This document shows, in pieces, positions 38,546 through 55,215 of a DNA stretch of 64,000 nucleotides. The notes under the pieces were generated by a model. The model did not search any database, was not told where the DNA came from, and saw only the letters and a list, made by a program, of their open reading frames with translations. The DNA is from Neocallimastix lanati (nom. inval.). Taxonomy: Eukaryota; Neocallimastigomycota; Neocallimastigomycetes; Neocallimastigales; Neocallimastigaceae. Location of the stretch: NCBI GenBank assembly GCA_016946835.1, contig JACVTC010000004.1, positions 342,501 to 406,500 on the forward strand, given 5' to 3'. The stretch's first letter is position 1, and every line of letters starts with the position of its first letter. Made by a program: the position numbers and the translations under genes.

Positions 38546-39534
38546 ATTAAAAAAAAAAAAATGTAATAACACAAAATTAATACTTAACTTTTATTAAAAT
38601 AACAATAATTGATAAAAAATATTTCGAGTTTATTAAAAAATTTTATTATATATTATTTTCTAAATAATAACTCTTGATTTTTATTTTATAGAAAAAATCA
38701 AGGTTATTTATAATTTTTTTTGTTCATAATCTTAAAAGTTATTCTTTCAGGAAAAAGATTATGAGAAAAAACCTGAAAGATAAAATAAATTAATTATTTA
38801 TTATTTAATATAATTTAATATTATTTAATATTATTTAATATTATTTAATATTATTTAATATTATTTAATATTGGCAATTAACCAATATTTTATGAAATTA
38901 TTTATTATGATGTTTTAAGTTTATAATTATTAACTAATTTTATATTAATTTAATATTAATTATATTAATATTAAATGTTTTAATATAATTAATCACGTAT
39001 TATTGTTAATGATAAATCAAATGATTAATTATTTATATTAAATAGAAATTGGTTATTAATTAAAGATATTGTTTATATTTCATAATAATTAATTATTAAT
39101 TAGTTAAAAAATTAATTTTATCAATTAATAATTATTTTTATTTTATTATTTAATAACAATTATTAAAATTATAGTATATTAAATAATATTAAGTGTTATT
39201 TTATTGAAAAATTATTTAAATCTTAATTAATAATAAAAATAAATATAATATTTATATTATATTTGGTTAAGTGTGACTAATTAATTAGTCAACACTTAAC
39301 AAAAAATTATTGATTATATTATTTTTAGTGTATTATCTATTAATTATATTTTAAAATCCCAAATTATTTTAAAAATTTTATGGAAATAACCTTAAAAATT
39401 CTTATAGTTTTTTTTATTGAAAATATTTAATATTTTCATATACAGGGTATTTCATATACCCTGCAAAAAAAAAAAAAAAAAAATAGAAATACATTATATT
39501 AGTTATTTTATAATTCTTAATTTCTTAAGGAAAT
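38546..39534. other. Inverted-repeat-rich non-coding locus
   Basis: Contains a 16-bp stem with one bulge (38666-38708), an H-type pseudoknot candidate (38724-38780), TTTAATATTA repeats (about 38800-38870), hairpins at 38867-38889, 39266-39300, 39418-39438 and 39443-39463, and a poly(A) run after 39464. No coding frame. The density of perfect inverted repeats with non-AT bases is unusual for the window. Confidence 0.6.
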
Positions 39535-39757
39535 ATTTATACATGTGTGATCATGGAGATTGTGGCTGCAAGACCCAATTGTAAGATTATCGTACAATGA
39601 CAAGCAGTAATAATGTAAGGAGCACCAATGCAGAGAAACTGTAAGGCAGTCCAGCAGGGACAGCACCACCTACTAAGTAGGAAGTTAGATAAGGGCTCCA
39701 GTAATAAACCGTTGTGTGTTTACGGATGTGCAGCTGGGGAGAAATCCTGCTACGATC

Positions 39758-39788
<31 letters not shown>

Positions 39789-39797
39789 TTATACATG
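39535..39797 (+). mobile_element. SINE-like retroposon with poly(A) tail and target-site duplication
   Basis: A GC-richer island (39546 to about 39760) ends in a poly(A) tail of about 26 nt and is bounded by an 11-bp direct repeat ATTTATACATG (39535-39545 and 39787-39797). These are hallmarks of LINE-mediated retroposition. The body of about 215 nt has no convincing plus-strand frame, and I recognise no tRNA, 5S or 7SL head, nor A/B boxes. It may be a retroposed non-coding RNA. Poly(A) and duplication are intact, so it is likely young. Confidence 0.75.
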
Positions 39798-40231
39798 AAT
39801 TAATATAATAAATAAAAAAAAGTTTTAACTATAAAATAAAACTGGGGAATTATTAATAATTGTATTAGATTTTTATTGTACTATGACTTTTAATAATATC
39901 AATATATTATAGTATAGTTATATATATATCAACATATACATGCTGCAACTCATATCGCAGCATTCATACACTGCGTTATTCATGCACGTTTACTCGCACT
40001 GCAGCAACAACATAAATATATATATATATTCAGCATATTGCATGATATTAACTAGAACTGCTATTGTTCATTTAATTAACTCTTAAATTTATTTATTTAT
40101 TATTTTATTTTGTTTTATTTTTTATTTTTTTTTTTTTTTTTATTTTCAAATTTTTAAATATTATTATCAAATAAAAATTTTTATTGATGTTATTTATTTC
40201 AATATTCTAATAAATTATGGCTTTTATTTTT

Positions 40232-40262
<31 letters not shown>

Positions 40263-42504
40263 TTTCATTTCATTTCATTTCATTTTCTCATTTATTATTC
40301 TCAACAAAAAAAAAATATATATATATATATATATATTAACTAATAGAATTATAATTAAAAGGAATATCATTTAAGGAAAATTACATTTAATAAAATTATA
40401 TGGAAATAATGTGATTAATAACTAAAATAATTACTTTTATTTTTTATTTTTTTTCTATAATACTTATAAAAAAAATATATATATATATATGAAATTATTA
40501 TATTCATTTTTGTTAGATTTATTAATAACCTTTTTTTCCTTTTTTTTTTTTTAAAAAAAAATATATAAATATATATGTATAACTGTATATAGACTATGAA
40601 ATTATGTATATATAAATAATTTTTCATCCATAATAAAAATCATCAGTGTTTTATAATTAATGAATTTCTTATGCATTTAAAAAAAAATCAAAGAAGTAAT
40701 TATTATACTATTAAGAATTAAAATATTGAAATATTAAATGAATTATCTCTTTAAATATAATTGAAAATGAATATAATTCATTTATATAATTTAATTTTTA
40801 AAAACATGAAATAATTTTTTTTTCTTTTTTATTTCTAATATTATTTCTATGATTAATTTTAATTACATATAATAATGGAAGTTATTAAAACATCTATATT
40901 ATTGAAGTAATTACATAGATAAAAAAATTTTATAATTTATATAAAGTATATAACAGCACAAAAGTAGCCTTATTTATAAATTATTAATCCATTTGATATT
41001 ATTTTTATTGGTTCTATATTAAAATGAGAGTGAGAGCCAAGTGAACATTATATTAAATTTAATTTTAAAGATATTAAACTTTTTTTTTTTTTTTTTTTAC
41101 GGCTAATTTAATAAAAAAAAAATTTTTTTATTAGAAATTATGCGATTTTATGAAATTATTATAACCAAATATGCTTTAAATTATTATGCTTTAACATCTT
41201 AACGCAATGTTTTCATATTTTATTTCAAAACATTAGTCTTGATTATTTATATTTTTATTAAATAATACATATTGTATCATTAATTAATATTGATAGGATA
41301 AATTATTTTAAATGACTTTTTTTTTTTTTTTTTATACTTTTTTTATTATACATAAACAAAAAAAAATTAGAAATTTTATAGATAAATTCAATTTTATATT
41401 TGTAAATTAGTTTTACCTATCAATACAATATCAATCTCATATAAATATTTTTCTTTAAACTATCATACATATATTAATCTTAAAAGGGAAGATCGTTAAA
41501 ATACTAATATACTAAATAAATCGGTATGCACACAATGTATTTATAGATCAGTTATATCTTTATATTAAATTAACAATTGTAATTAATTTATTATTCAAAA
41601 TTACTTTAACTTAACTGGAAAATTAATTTTTTTTTCTTTTCTTTTTTTTTTTTTTTTTAACAAAAAAGATTATTTCATTAAACTTCTTATTATAATATAT
41701 TTTATATTTTTATTTTTTGTCATATTTTTTATAAGTTTAATTTAAAAATATATATATTATATCATTTGTAAAATAAATAAAAAAATATGAATATAACAAT
41801 ATTCGATTTTATGTTTATATATAATAAATAATAACAATTCAATAATTCTTTAATATAATTAAATCTGTCCGTTGATATAAAAAAGAAATTAAATATATGT
41901 GTATATAAAAAGAAAGTCTCTAAATTAATATAAAAATAATAATAGTAATGGTTAATCAATAAATTAAAATAAAAATAATAATAGTAATGGTTAATCAATA
42001 AATTAAAACAAAAATAATATAAATATATATTTATAATAATTAATCTTTATAATTATATTATAATATATTATTTCTAAAATATCATCTTTAATAAATATTT
42101 GTCAACCTATATTTTACAATATATTCAAAATAATAATTTTATATAATAATAATTATTATAATAATAAAATAATGTTAATTTCAAAATGATTTTAATTTTT
42201 TCTAATATTATAATTTTAACTTCATAATTAAAATATTATGTGTATGTTATGATGAAGTATCCATTTTATTACTCATATAAAAATTTTGGTAAATATTATA
42301 TGGATATTTATTCAAAAAAAATTTTTTTTTCAATTATTACTTATTAAATATATATATAATTGTTATAATTGTAATTGTAATAAATAATATAATAATAAAT
42401 AATATAATAATAAATAATATAATAATAAATTATATATATTTTCCTTAAAAATAAATTTTAATTATGTTAGAATATGTGAAATGTATGAAAAATAAGCTTC
42501 AATT
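39798..42504. other. AT-rich intergenic region with one small structured island
   Basis: Mostly AT repeats and homopolymers. The exception is 39950-40008, a GC-richer 54-nt island enclosed by GCTGCA/TGCAGC. No gene found. Confidence 0.5.
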
Positions 42505-42662
42505 TATTGAAACATATTGTAATATAAATAATATATAAGCCACAATGTATTAATATAAAAGCATTTAATTTAGAATAATTAAGTGCTAGTAACTCTTTAT
42601 CATAAAATATATTAATAAAATTGACATAATTATAAACCATAAATTCATAACTCTTAACAAAT
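42505..42662 (+). repeat. Dispersed repeat, copy 2
   Basis: Same family as 16771-16945, same orientation, with several small indels. Confidence 0.7.
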
Positions 42663-44035
42663 TATGTTAGAATTAAAGTTTAATATTATGATACTATATT
42701 ATAGTTAGTTATATAATAACTTAGAATATAATATTATTAATATATTAAATAATTAAACATGTATTGTTATATAAATATATTGTGGCGCATATATGACGTA
42801 CATCATATACTTACATAAACAACCAAATATAGTTATATTAAATGTAATAAATAATGTTTATATAATTGTATTATACAATTAATTATAAACAATAAAGATA
42901 TTATTAAAAGTAGAGATCGAAATCTCAAAGAAATATTTTTAATAAATTATAATAAAATATATTTTTGGAAAGAAGATTTTAAAATAATTAAGTTTAAAGT
43001 TTCAATTTTTAAATTAAAAGAAGTTATTATTAAAAAAAAGTTCTTGTGTAACAAATTTATTTTAAAATTTCCCTAATTTAATGGGAAAAAAAAAAAAAAG
43101 AATTTATCAATAAAACTTTTAATTATTAAAAATATTTAAAGGCATATTAGGAAAAAAATTTTATATTTCAAAATAAATATTATTTTATTTACATTTTATT
43201 ATAATAGTCTTATTAATTATTTAAACCGATTATTTCATTATTATATAAAGTTTAATTCGTGATAGTTTTATTGAAAGGGATACAATAAAATAATAATATT
43301 TTAATAACTATTTTGTAAACTATTTTGTAATTAATTTTTAAAAATGAGCTATTTAAAATTTATTTATTTATAGAGCTCAATAAAATAAAACAAAATAAAA
43401 CAAAATAAAATAAATTGTAGAAATATAAATGTAAAGTACAGGTTGAATGAAATCAAATTAAATAAAAAAAGTATATCCATGAATGATTCTTATAATAAGA
43501 AGAAAATAATAAATAAAATATTTATATAAATTTAATTTTTCTTTAATACTGTAATATCATAATTTTATTATATTTTAAATTTTATTAAATAAAGTATATA
43601 ATCAATTAAAGTAAATTTTAATTTTTATAAATCATCTTAGATATGAAATTTTATCATTACTTTTTTAATCTTATTAGGAAATTAAATTATTTAATAAATT
43701 TATTTACATTATTATATTATATTTTTATCTTCACTATTATCATTTTTTAATAATTAATAATCAATATAATATTATATTATTTACTTTTTTAATCTTAGAA
43801 ATCAATAATTAAATACATTATTAAAATAATATATATATGAGATATATTAATAAAGGGTTATATTAGTCTTTTTTTTTTTTTTTTTTTTTTTTTAAATAGA
43901 TTTCAAATAATTTTTTTCTTTTCTTTTTTAAAATAGATTTCAAATAAATTATTGTCACATTGGTTTTTTTATTAACTCATTAAAATTCTATTTAATATTG
44001 AAAATTTTATTTTATAAAAATATATATTTTTGGAA

Positions 44036-44076
<41 letters not shown>

Positions 44077-45359
44077 TTAATTAATCATCATGTATTTACC
44101 AAAAATATATATGAAGTTTAAAAATCATCAATTTAAAATTATATAAATTAAGATTAATGATAAATTATTTTTAAAAAATACATAATTAAAAAATAATTAA
44201 AAATATTTTTTTAATTTTTAATATTTTTACATATAATAATATAAATTTTAAATAAATAAAAAAATTATATAGTAATTTTTTTCTAAAATAATATTATATT
44301 TTTGTATCCTTAATATTTTTAATAGTTATATATAATCAATACAAATGGAAAAAAATATTTAATATATACATGAAAATATTATTAATAATCTTCTATAAAA
44401 GTCTAATAAAATAATATATATATATACTTAAAAATGAATTTGTCATAAATACATATACTTCTTTTTTTTTAAAAAAAAAAATATTAAAACGATTTTTGCA
44501 ATTATAAAGGATATTTTTTATTATATTAATTATTAATTAAATAAGATATGTCTCATTTTTTATGTGAATTTTTAATAATAAATTGATAATTAAGGGGATG
44601 TAAATAATATAAATAATTATAATATAAAATTATATGTAATACATATTTTGTATGAGATATTCTTTACCAAAATAAAATATTATTTTTTTTTTAATAAAAA
44701 AAAAAAAAAAAAATAGAACAATTATTTAATTTGTAATTTCAAAAAAAAAAAAAAAAAGATAAAAAACTAAAAAAAAAAAATTACAAGATTATATATTTAG
44801 ATGCTTTGAATTTTAAATATATATATATATATATATTTTTTTTTGTTCTATTAATCTTAGATTCAGTGTTATATTAATTTTTATGTAACTTGTATTTTTT
44901 ATAAGATAATTTTATTTTATTTAAAATAATTATTTATATCATAGATAATGATTTATTTTTGAATATATTTTTTTTATTCTATTAATCATAGGTGCTTTGA
45001 ATTTTAAATTTTTTTTTTTTTTTTTTTTTGCTCTATTAATCTTTGATTCAATTTTACATTAAAATTTATGAAACTTATTTTATTTTATATAATATATAAA
45101 ATAGATTAATAAAAATCACAATTCTATTTTATTTAAAGAAATTATTTTTATCATAGATAATGATTTATTTTTGTAAATAGAATTTTAAAGTTTAAATTTA
45201 TATAATATAATAATATATATAAAACCTATTTTTAAATAATTCTTTTAAGAAATATAAATATATATATATTTTTAAATTTTAATTTTTAATTAACTATAAA
45301 TGTAATAAAAGAAAAGTTAATATTTTATTAAATAATTCTAATTTTTATTATTTTAAAAT

Positions 45360-45400
<41 letters not shown>

Positions 45401-46807
45401 TTTTTTTTATTTTATTATCTATTAAATTTTTATTTTTTATTTTATTTTATTTTATTTTATTTTTATTATATTAATATTAATACTAATATTAATATAATTA
45501 AATATAATTATAATATTCTTGAGGATAAAAAAAGATAAAATAAAATATTTATATTCAACATAAATATATCAGAATTTTGTGTTATATATATATATATTTA
45601 ATAAAAATTAAAAGAAAGTTTTTGATTTAAACGAATAATACTATCATATCTAAAAAAAAAAAAAAATACATATATATTATTTATATATAAATAATTTTAA
45701 TGTAAATTTATACATTCATATATATAAAAGAGAAAAAAAAAAAAAAGTTGAATGAAATTCCAATATAATTAATCACATAATAAATGAAGAGACTGTAAAT
45801 ATTGATAGAAAAAGTGAAGAGCAGAGAAGATTATATAATACAAATCGAAATTAAACCTTTTTATAAATAACCTATTACATTAAAGTATGATATATAATAT
45901 CTAAATATATAATTAATGATAATTTGAAATATATTTGCTTGTACAAAAGAAATTTTAAGAAAAAACTTCTAATATTAATTGTATATAAAACTTTTATTGT
46001 GAACTATTATATATTTCATATTTTATAAATATTTTTATGCATTTATATACATATATATTAATTAAAAATATTAAATATTATAGAGCCATATATTTGTAAT
46101 AAATCAAAACATTTAACTTTTTTACTTTTTTCTCTTTAATATAATATTCAAACAATTTCAAGTTCTAATAATTTTGTATATTTTTACAAAATAAAGAAAA
46201 AATAATATATATGTATATATATATATATATAGATCCTAAATAATTGAAATAGTATTAATATAATAGTAATATTACTATACCATATTTAATTATAAATAAT
46301 AATAAATATCAAATTATTGTTATAATTAATTTATATTATTTTTCTTTTACCTTATTTATTAATTCTTATATATATATATATGTATTTATTTTAGTATCAT
46401 AAAATTAAGTATTAAAGTAAAAAAAAAAATTGTAGAATATTTATTATTAGTTGTATTATTTTAATTTTTTTTTTTTTTTATTATTATTTTTTTTTTTAAA
46501 AAAAAAAAAAAAAATAAAAATAAAACAAAAAGTATCATAATAACAAATATATATAGATAAAAGTTAGAATAAGAGGTAAATGAAATAGTATTAATAATTT
46601 AATTTTAACATTATATATATAAACCAACTCATTAAACATAACAATATAATTATCGATTTATTATATTTTAATCTCTAATAAAATTAATATTATCTGAATA
46701 TTTATCAATCAATATCAAAACTTTTAACTAAAAATTATACATTATATTAAGAGAGAAAATATTGTAAATTAAAAATCACTCCGAGATATTTTTTTTACTG
46801 AATAATC
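42663..46807. other. AT-rich intergenic region upstream of the kinase
   Basis: Homopolymers and AT repeats. 43378-43443 holds one isolated reverse-oriented copy of the 33-kb minisatellite unit with its AAAAT-type flank. No convincing exon. The promoter of the kinase presumably lies in the last few hundred bases. Confidence 0.5.
43378..43443 (-). repeat. Isolated copy of the 33-kb minisatellite unit
   Basis: Read in reverse complement, it gives TTCAACCTGTACTTTACATT followed by TATATTTCTACAATTTATTTT, nearly the array spacer plus pentamers. A similar single copy is at about 19188-19232. Confidence 0.75.
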
Positions 46808-50553
<3,746 letters not shown>

Positions 50554-51135
50554 AAAAATTATATATATTTATAAAAAAAATTAATTAAAAAAATAATAAA
50601 CCAATTTTGAAATTATTTTTATTAATTTTTTTTTTTCTTATTTAAATATTAGAAAAAAATATAAAATAAATAATACTATATCTGAATAATACTTTTATAT
50701 TAAAAAAGTTTATATTTTAATTATTTGCTAATATAATATTTTTTAAATCTTATTTTAATATAAAATAATAGTAAAAGTATATAATATTATCATTTTTGAT
50801 AATATTATATATAAAATAAATTTATTATTATAGTTTTTAGTTATTAATGTTATATATAACATTAATAATAATAATAAAAATAATAAATTAATAAATAAAA
50901 ACAATATACATATACATTTAAAAAAATAAAAAAAAAAAAATAAAAAATAAAAAATAAAAATATAAAATATAAAATATAAAATAAAATAAATAAATAAAAT
51001 TAAAAATATAAAAAATATTAGAAATATTAAAATATTAAAAAAAAAAATAGAAAAAATAGAAAAAATAGAAAATTTTAAAATAAATAAAAAATAATTAATG
51101 AATAATTAACAAACCAAGATTAAAGCAATTATTAT

Positions 51136-51180
<45 letters not shown>

Positions 51181-51621
51181 TTTTAATCAATAAAAAATTT
51201 AAGAATAATTAAAATTAATATAAAAATTAAGCATATATTTTATTATATGATGTTTAAATTTACAATGTTAAATCCATAATCATTTTAATTATTTTGATAG
51301 TATAATTTTTAAATTTAAAAAAAGAAATAATGAAATATATTATAATATATTTAATACAATATTTAATAATAATGTAATTTAATCAAATGAAATTACAAAA
51401 AAAAAAATTTTTTTTGAGATTAAAAAAAAACTAATAAAAATGTAATTTAATCAATTAAGGTTACAAAAAAAAAAATAAATAAAAATATATAATTCAATAA
51501 CATATTATATATTAATGAAATGCGCCATATTTTTATTATAATATATATAATTAATTATATTTACTATAAAACTTTTTAATTATATTAATATTTTATTTTA
51601 TTTTTTAGATTATGTTTTATT
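50554..51621. other. Spacer between convergent genes with two strong palindromes
   Basis: Shared 3' region of the kinase (plus) and coiled-coil gene (minus). It contains a 13-bp stem (50779-50810) and a perfect 28-nt palindrome (50841-50868), then poly(A)-rich sequence. No gene. Confidence 0.55.
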
Positions 51622-54542
51622 TTATCTAGAAGTTGTTCCAGAAAGTTTCATTATTAGCTCATCTCTTTCCTGTTTCATAAGTTTATATGAATTTATTATG
51701 TCATTTAATTGAGAATATACAAATTGTAATTCATCGTTTATTTCTACATTCTCTTTTTCTCTTGAAACATTATTCTTATTATACTCTTCTATTTTTTCTT
51801 TTTGTACCTTAATAATTTTTTCTTTATTCTTAATTTCTAATTTTATTCGTTGTATTTTATGTAGTAATACTTTAACATTTTCAGCCTCTTTCGTTGTAAT
51901 TGAATTACATAATTTTTTAAGTCTCTCAATTTCTTCATCTTTTGATTTAATAATATTTTCATATTCATTTGAGTTTGGATTTTTTTTATTATTTATATGG
52001 TTAGTATTAGTAATTAAATCTGGATTATAAATATTTATATTTTGATTACTATTTTTTTTATAATCTTCAAGGGTCTTTTTTAAATTTGTTAAAGTATTTT
52101 TTTGAGAAACATAATTTTTTTTTAGCTTTTTTAATTCGTTTAATTGCTTCTTAATTTTCTTTTTTTTATCTTTTAAATCCATATCCATTTTTAATTTATA
52201 ATTATTATATTCATTTATTAATGAATCATGTTCACTTTCAAGATTTTTAAATTGAATTGAAAAATCATTTTCATAATTGCATTTTCCATTATTATTTATA
52301 TTTTTTGAACTTCCAAATAGAATATATTCATTACACAAATTAAATATTTCATGAAATAGTTGTATGAGTTCTTTAAATTTTTCATATAATTTGTTATAAT
52401 CATTAAATATATTATTGGTAAATTTATAATTATTATTATTTTTTTCTTTTATTGATTGAAGAATATTATCTAATTTCTTAAATATATTTGTAATTAATTC
52501 TTTTTTATTTAGATTTTTACAATTGAAGTCCTTTACAAATTGGGATAAGTTAGTTTCAATATTGTTAATATTTAAATTAATAGTATCTGATTCAGCAATT
52601 ATGTGTTTATATTCTTTTTCATATTTATTAAAATTAAAGTTTTCCATTTCAGTACTTAAAAAACTTTTAAAAAGGGTTCTCAAATTTTTAATATTATTAA
52701 TTAAATCTTGATTTGATTTACTTCTAGATAGGCAAACAGAATCTTCTGATGTATTATTTAATTTATTATCACTTAAATAGCTATATAATGATTTTGAACG
52801 GTAATGATATAAATTATTATTGATTATATTATTAGAACTACTACTTGAACTTGAATTGAGATTATTTGAATTTAATAACTTTTTTTTTAAATTTTTATTT
52901 GACTGAGTCAATGATAAATTCATTTTTTCAAGAGTATTATTCTTGGATTTAAGATTTTTTATTATTTGTATATATTTAGAAAGAGATTTGTCTTCTAAAT
53001 TGTCTATTTCATTAGCACTAATATTGTATTGAATTTTTAAATATTTTAATTTCCTTTCAATTTCTTTTTTTTCAAGTTCAAGACAATAGTTTGAAGTTTT
53101 TATATCTGATATTTTGAATTTTAAATCTCTATTTTCATATTCAAATTCTGATATATTACTTTCTAATTTCATTATATTATTTTTTAATTCTTTATTATCT
53201 TGAACATATTTATTTAATTCATTATTTAACTTTTTATTTTGCAAGTCTAAATCATTATTTAATTCAGTTAATTTTTTTGTTTTACTGTTCAATTCATCAT
53301 CTTTATTATTGAAATTATTCAATTGATTTTGTAGGGTTTCAATGGATTTTTCCAATTCAACTTTATTTATTAATACATTACTATAATTATTTTTAATAAT
53401 TGAACATTCTTCTTTCAATTGATCGTATCTTTCTAATAGTGAATTTTTATCTTTTGTTAGATCAGAAATAAGTTTATTTAAGGATAAAGATTCTGTTTCA
53501 AATTTATTTATTTTATTTTGAGCTTCTTTATTATTTTGAATAATTTGTTCTTTTAAAATTTTATTTTCATCAATTACAGCGTTTAAAGAATTTTTAATAT
53601 TTGATATTTCTTTTTGAAGAGAATCATTATTTGTTGTAAGTATCTTGTTTTCTTCTATTAATTTTTCCATATGATCCTTAATTTTATCATTATTAATATT
53701 TATTGAATTAATATTAATTTCAGCATTTTCCAAACTCTCTTGAAGTTGTTTATTTTTTGCATTAGTTGATTGTATTATATTCTTGTAAGTTTCAATTTGA
53801 TTGTCCATATCTGAAATATTTTTAGTTAATTCCATTTCTTTACATTTAAATTCGTTAATTTGATTTGAATATTTATTAATTTTATCATTTAAATCTTCAA
53901 TAAGAGTGTTGTTCATATTGGTACTTTCAATATTGGTTTGTTCATTTTTATTGAAAGATTTATTTGTTGAAAGCAATATTTCTATTTTTTTTGAATTTTC
54001 ATTATTTTTTTTTTTAGTTTGTTGTAAATCTTTTTCCAAAGTTTTGTTCTTTTCTTTTAATGACAGAAATTTTGTTTTGATATAATTATTCTTTGATTTG
54101 TATTCCATATTGTTTAATTCCAATTTTTTAATGAAAGATTCTAGTTCTTCCAGTTTATTTATATACATAGCTAATTGATTCTTCATTTTTGCTTTATTAT
54201 TGTCAATAATGTTAGTGTTAGTATTAGGCCCTAAATCTCCATTATTATTTTCAATATTTTTAGAATTTGTTGAAACCTCATTATTTTGATTATAATTTAT
54301 ATTAGCTTTAATATTTTGATTATCATAATATTGATTTTTATCGTTTGTTTTATTAATTGGAGTATTATCTAGATTAGTTATTGATTCACAACTAAAATTA
54401 TTATATATAATATCTGAAATTTCTTCATCAATATCTTTAATTTTATTAATTATTGAATTTTGAACTGGTATACAATTTTTATTTATATTATTTAAATTAT
54501 TATTACTATTACTATTACTATTACTATTATTATTATTATTAC

Positions 54543-54612
<70 letters not shown>

Positions 54613-55215
54613 GCTATTATTATTACTATTATTATTATTGTATTCATCCGGGATATTATTATGATCAGAATAAATCACTTGATTATCTTCATATTTTAAA
54701 CCTAGTTTGTCCTTTTCAACAACATTACTGTTTTTTTTATTAAGTATATCATAGATTTTATTAATAAAAGTATTTTCGTTATTTTCATTTTGAATTATAG
54801 GATCTTTTTCATTTTTTATATTATCGTTGTTATATGAGAATGAAATACTACAATCATAAGCCGACGATAGATTATCTACATTATACATATTTTTAATATA
54901 TAAATTATGGAGGAGAAAAAAAAATCATTAAACAATACAAATTATCATATATATTTTTTAAATTCATTTAATAGCATTAAAATTATACCTGGAAAAGATA
55001 TCGAATTACTTAATTCTAAATTATCAATATTTTATATAATTATTTATATTATATTAAATTATATATATATAAAATTAAATTAATTTTTTATATTATTTTT
55101 ATAATTGTTTTATTTTACTATATATTAAATATTAATTACCAATATCTGATATAATTTCATTCATATTAACCTCTGATATTTCTTCTGAAAAATTTCTGCT
55201 TTCATTTTTTAACAT
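51622..55215 (-). CDS. Long coiled-coil protein, three exons, 1118 residues
   Basis: Exons on the minus strand: 55215-55140, 55015-54989 (27-nt microexon) and 54875-51622. Donors are G|GTAATT and G|GTATAA, acceptors TTTAG and TGTAG, phases fit at both, and the total is 3357 nt. The protein starts MLKNESRNFSEEISEVNMNE. An alternative start is ATG 54888, inside the proposed second intron. After an Asn run (about residues 110-165) most of the protein is heptad-rich (Leu/Ile/Lys/Glu/Asn), about 250-720 and 860-1118, with a Ser/Asn-rich break between. This architecture is typical of golgins, centrosome or spindle-pole proteins and tethers; no family motif is recognised. It converges with the kinase gene. 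Confidence 0.85.

Noticed and set aside
45776-45857. Cryptic frame ending INHIINEETVNIDRKSEEQR... before a TAA
   Set aside because: Composition is exon-like, but there is no start or in-frame acceptor because a TGA precedes it closely, and there is no partner exon nearby.
54453-54743. Plus-strand poly-Tyr frame
   Set aside because: Antisense shadow of the Asn run in the minus-strand coiled-coil gene.
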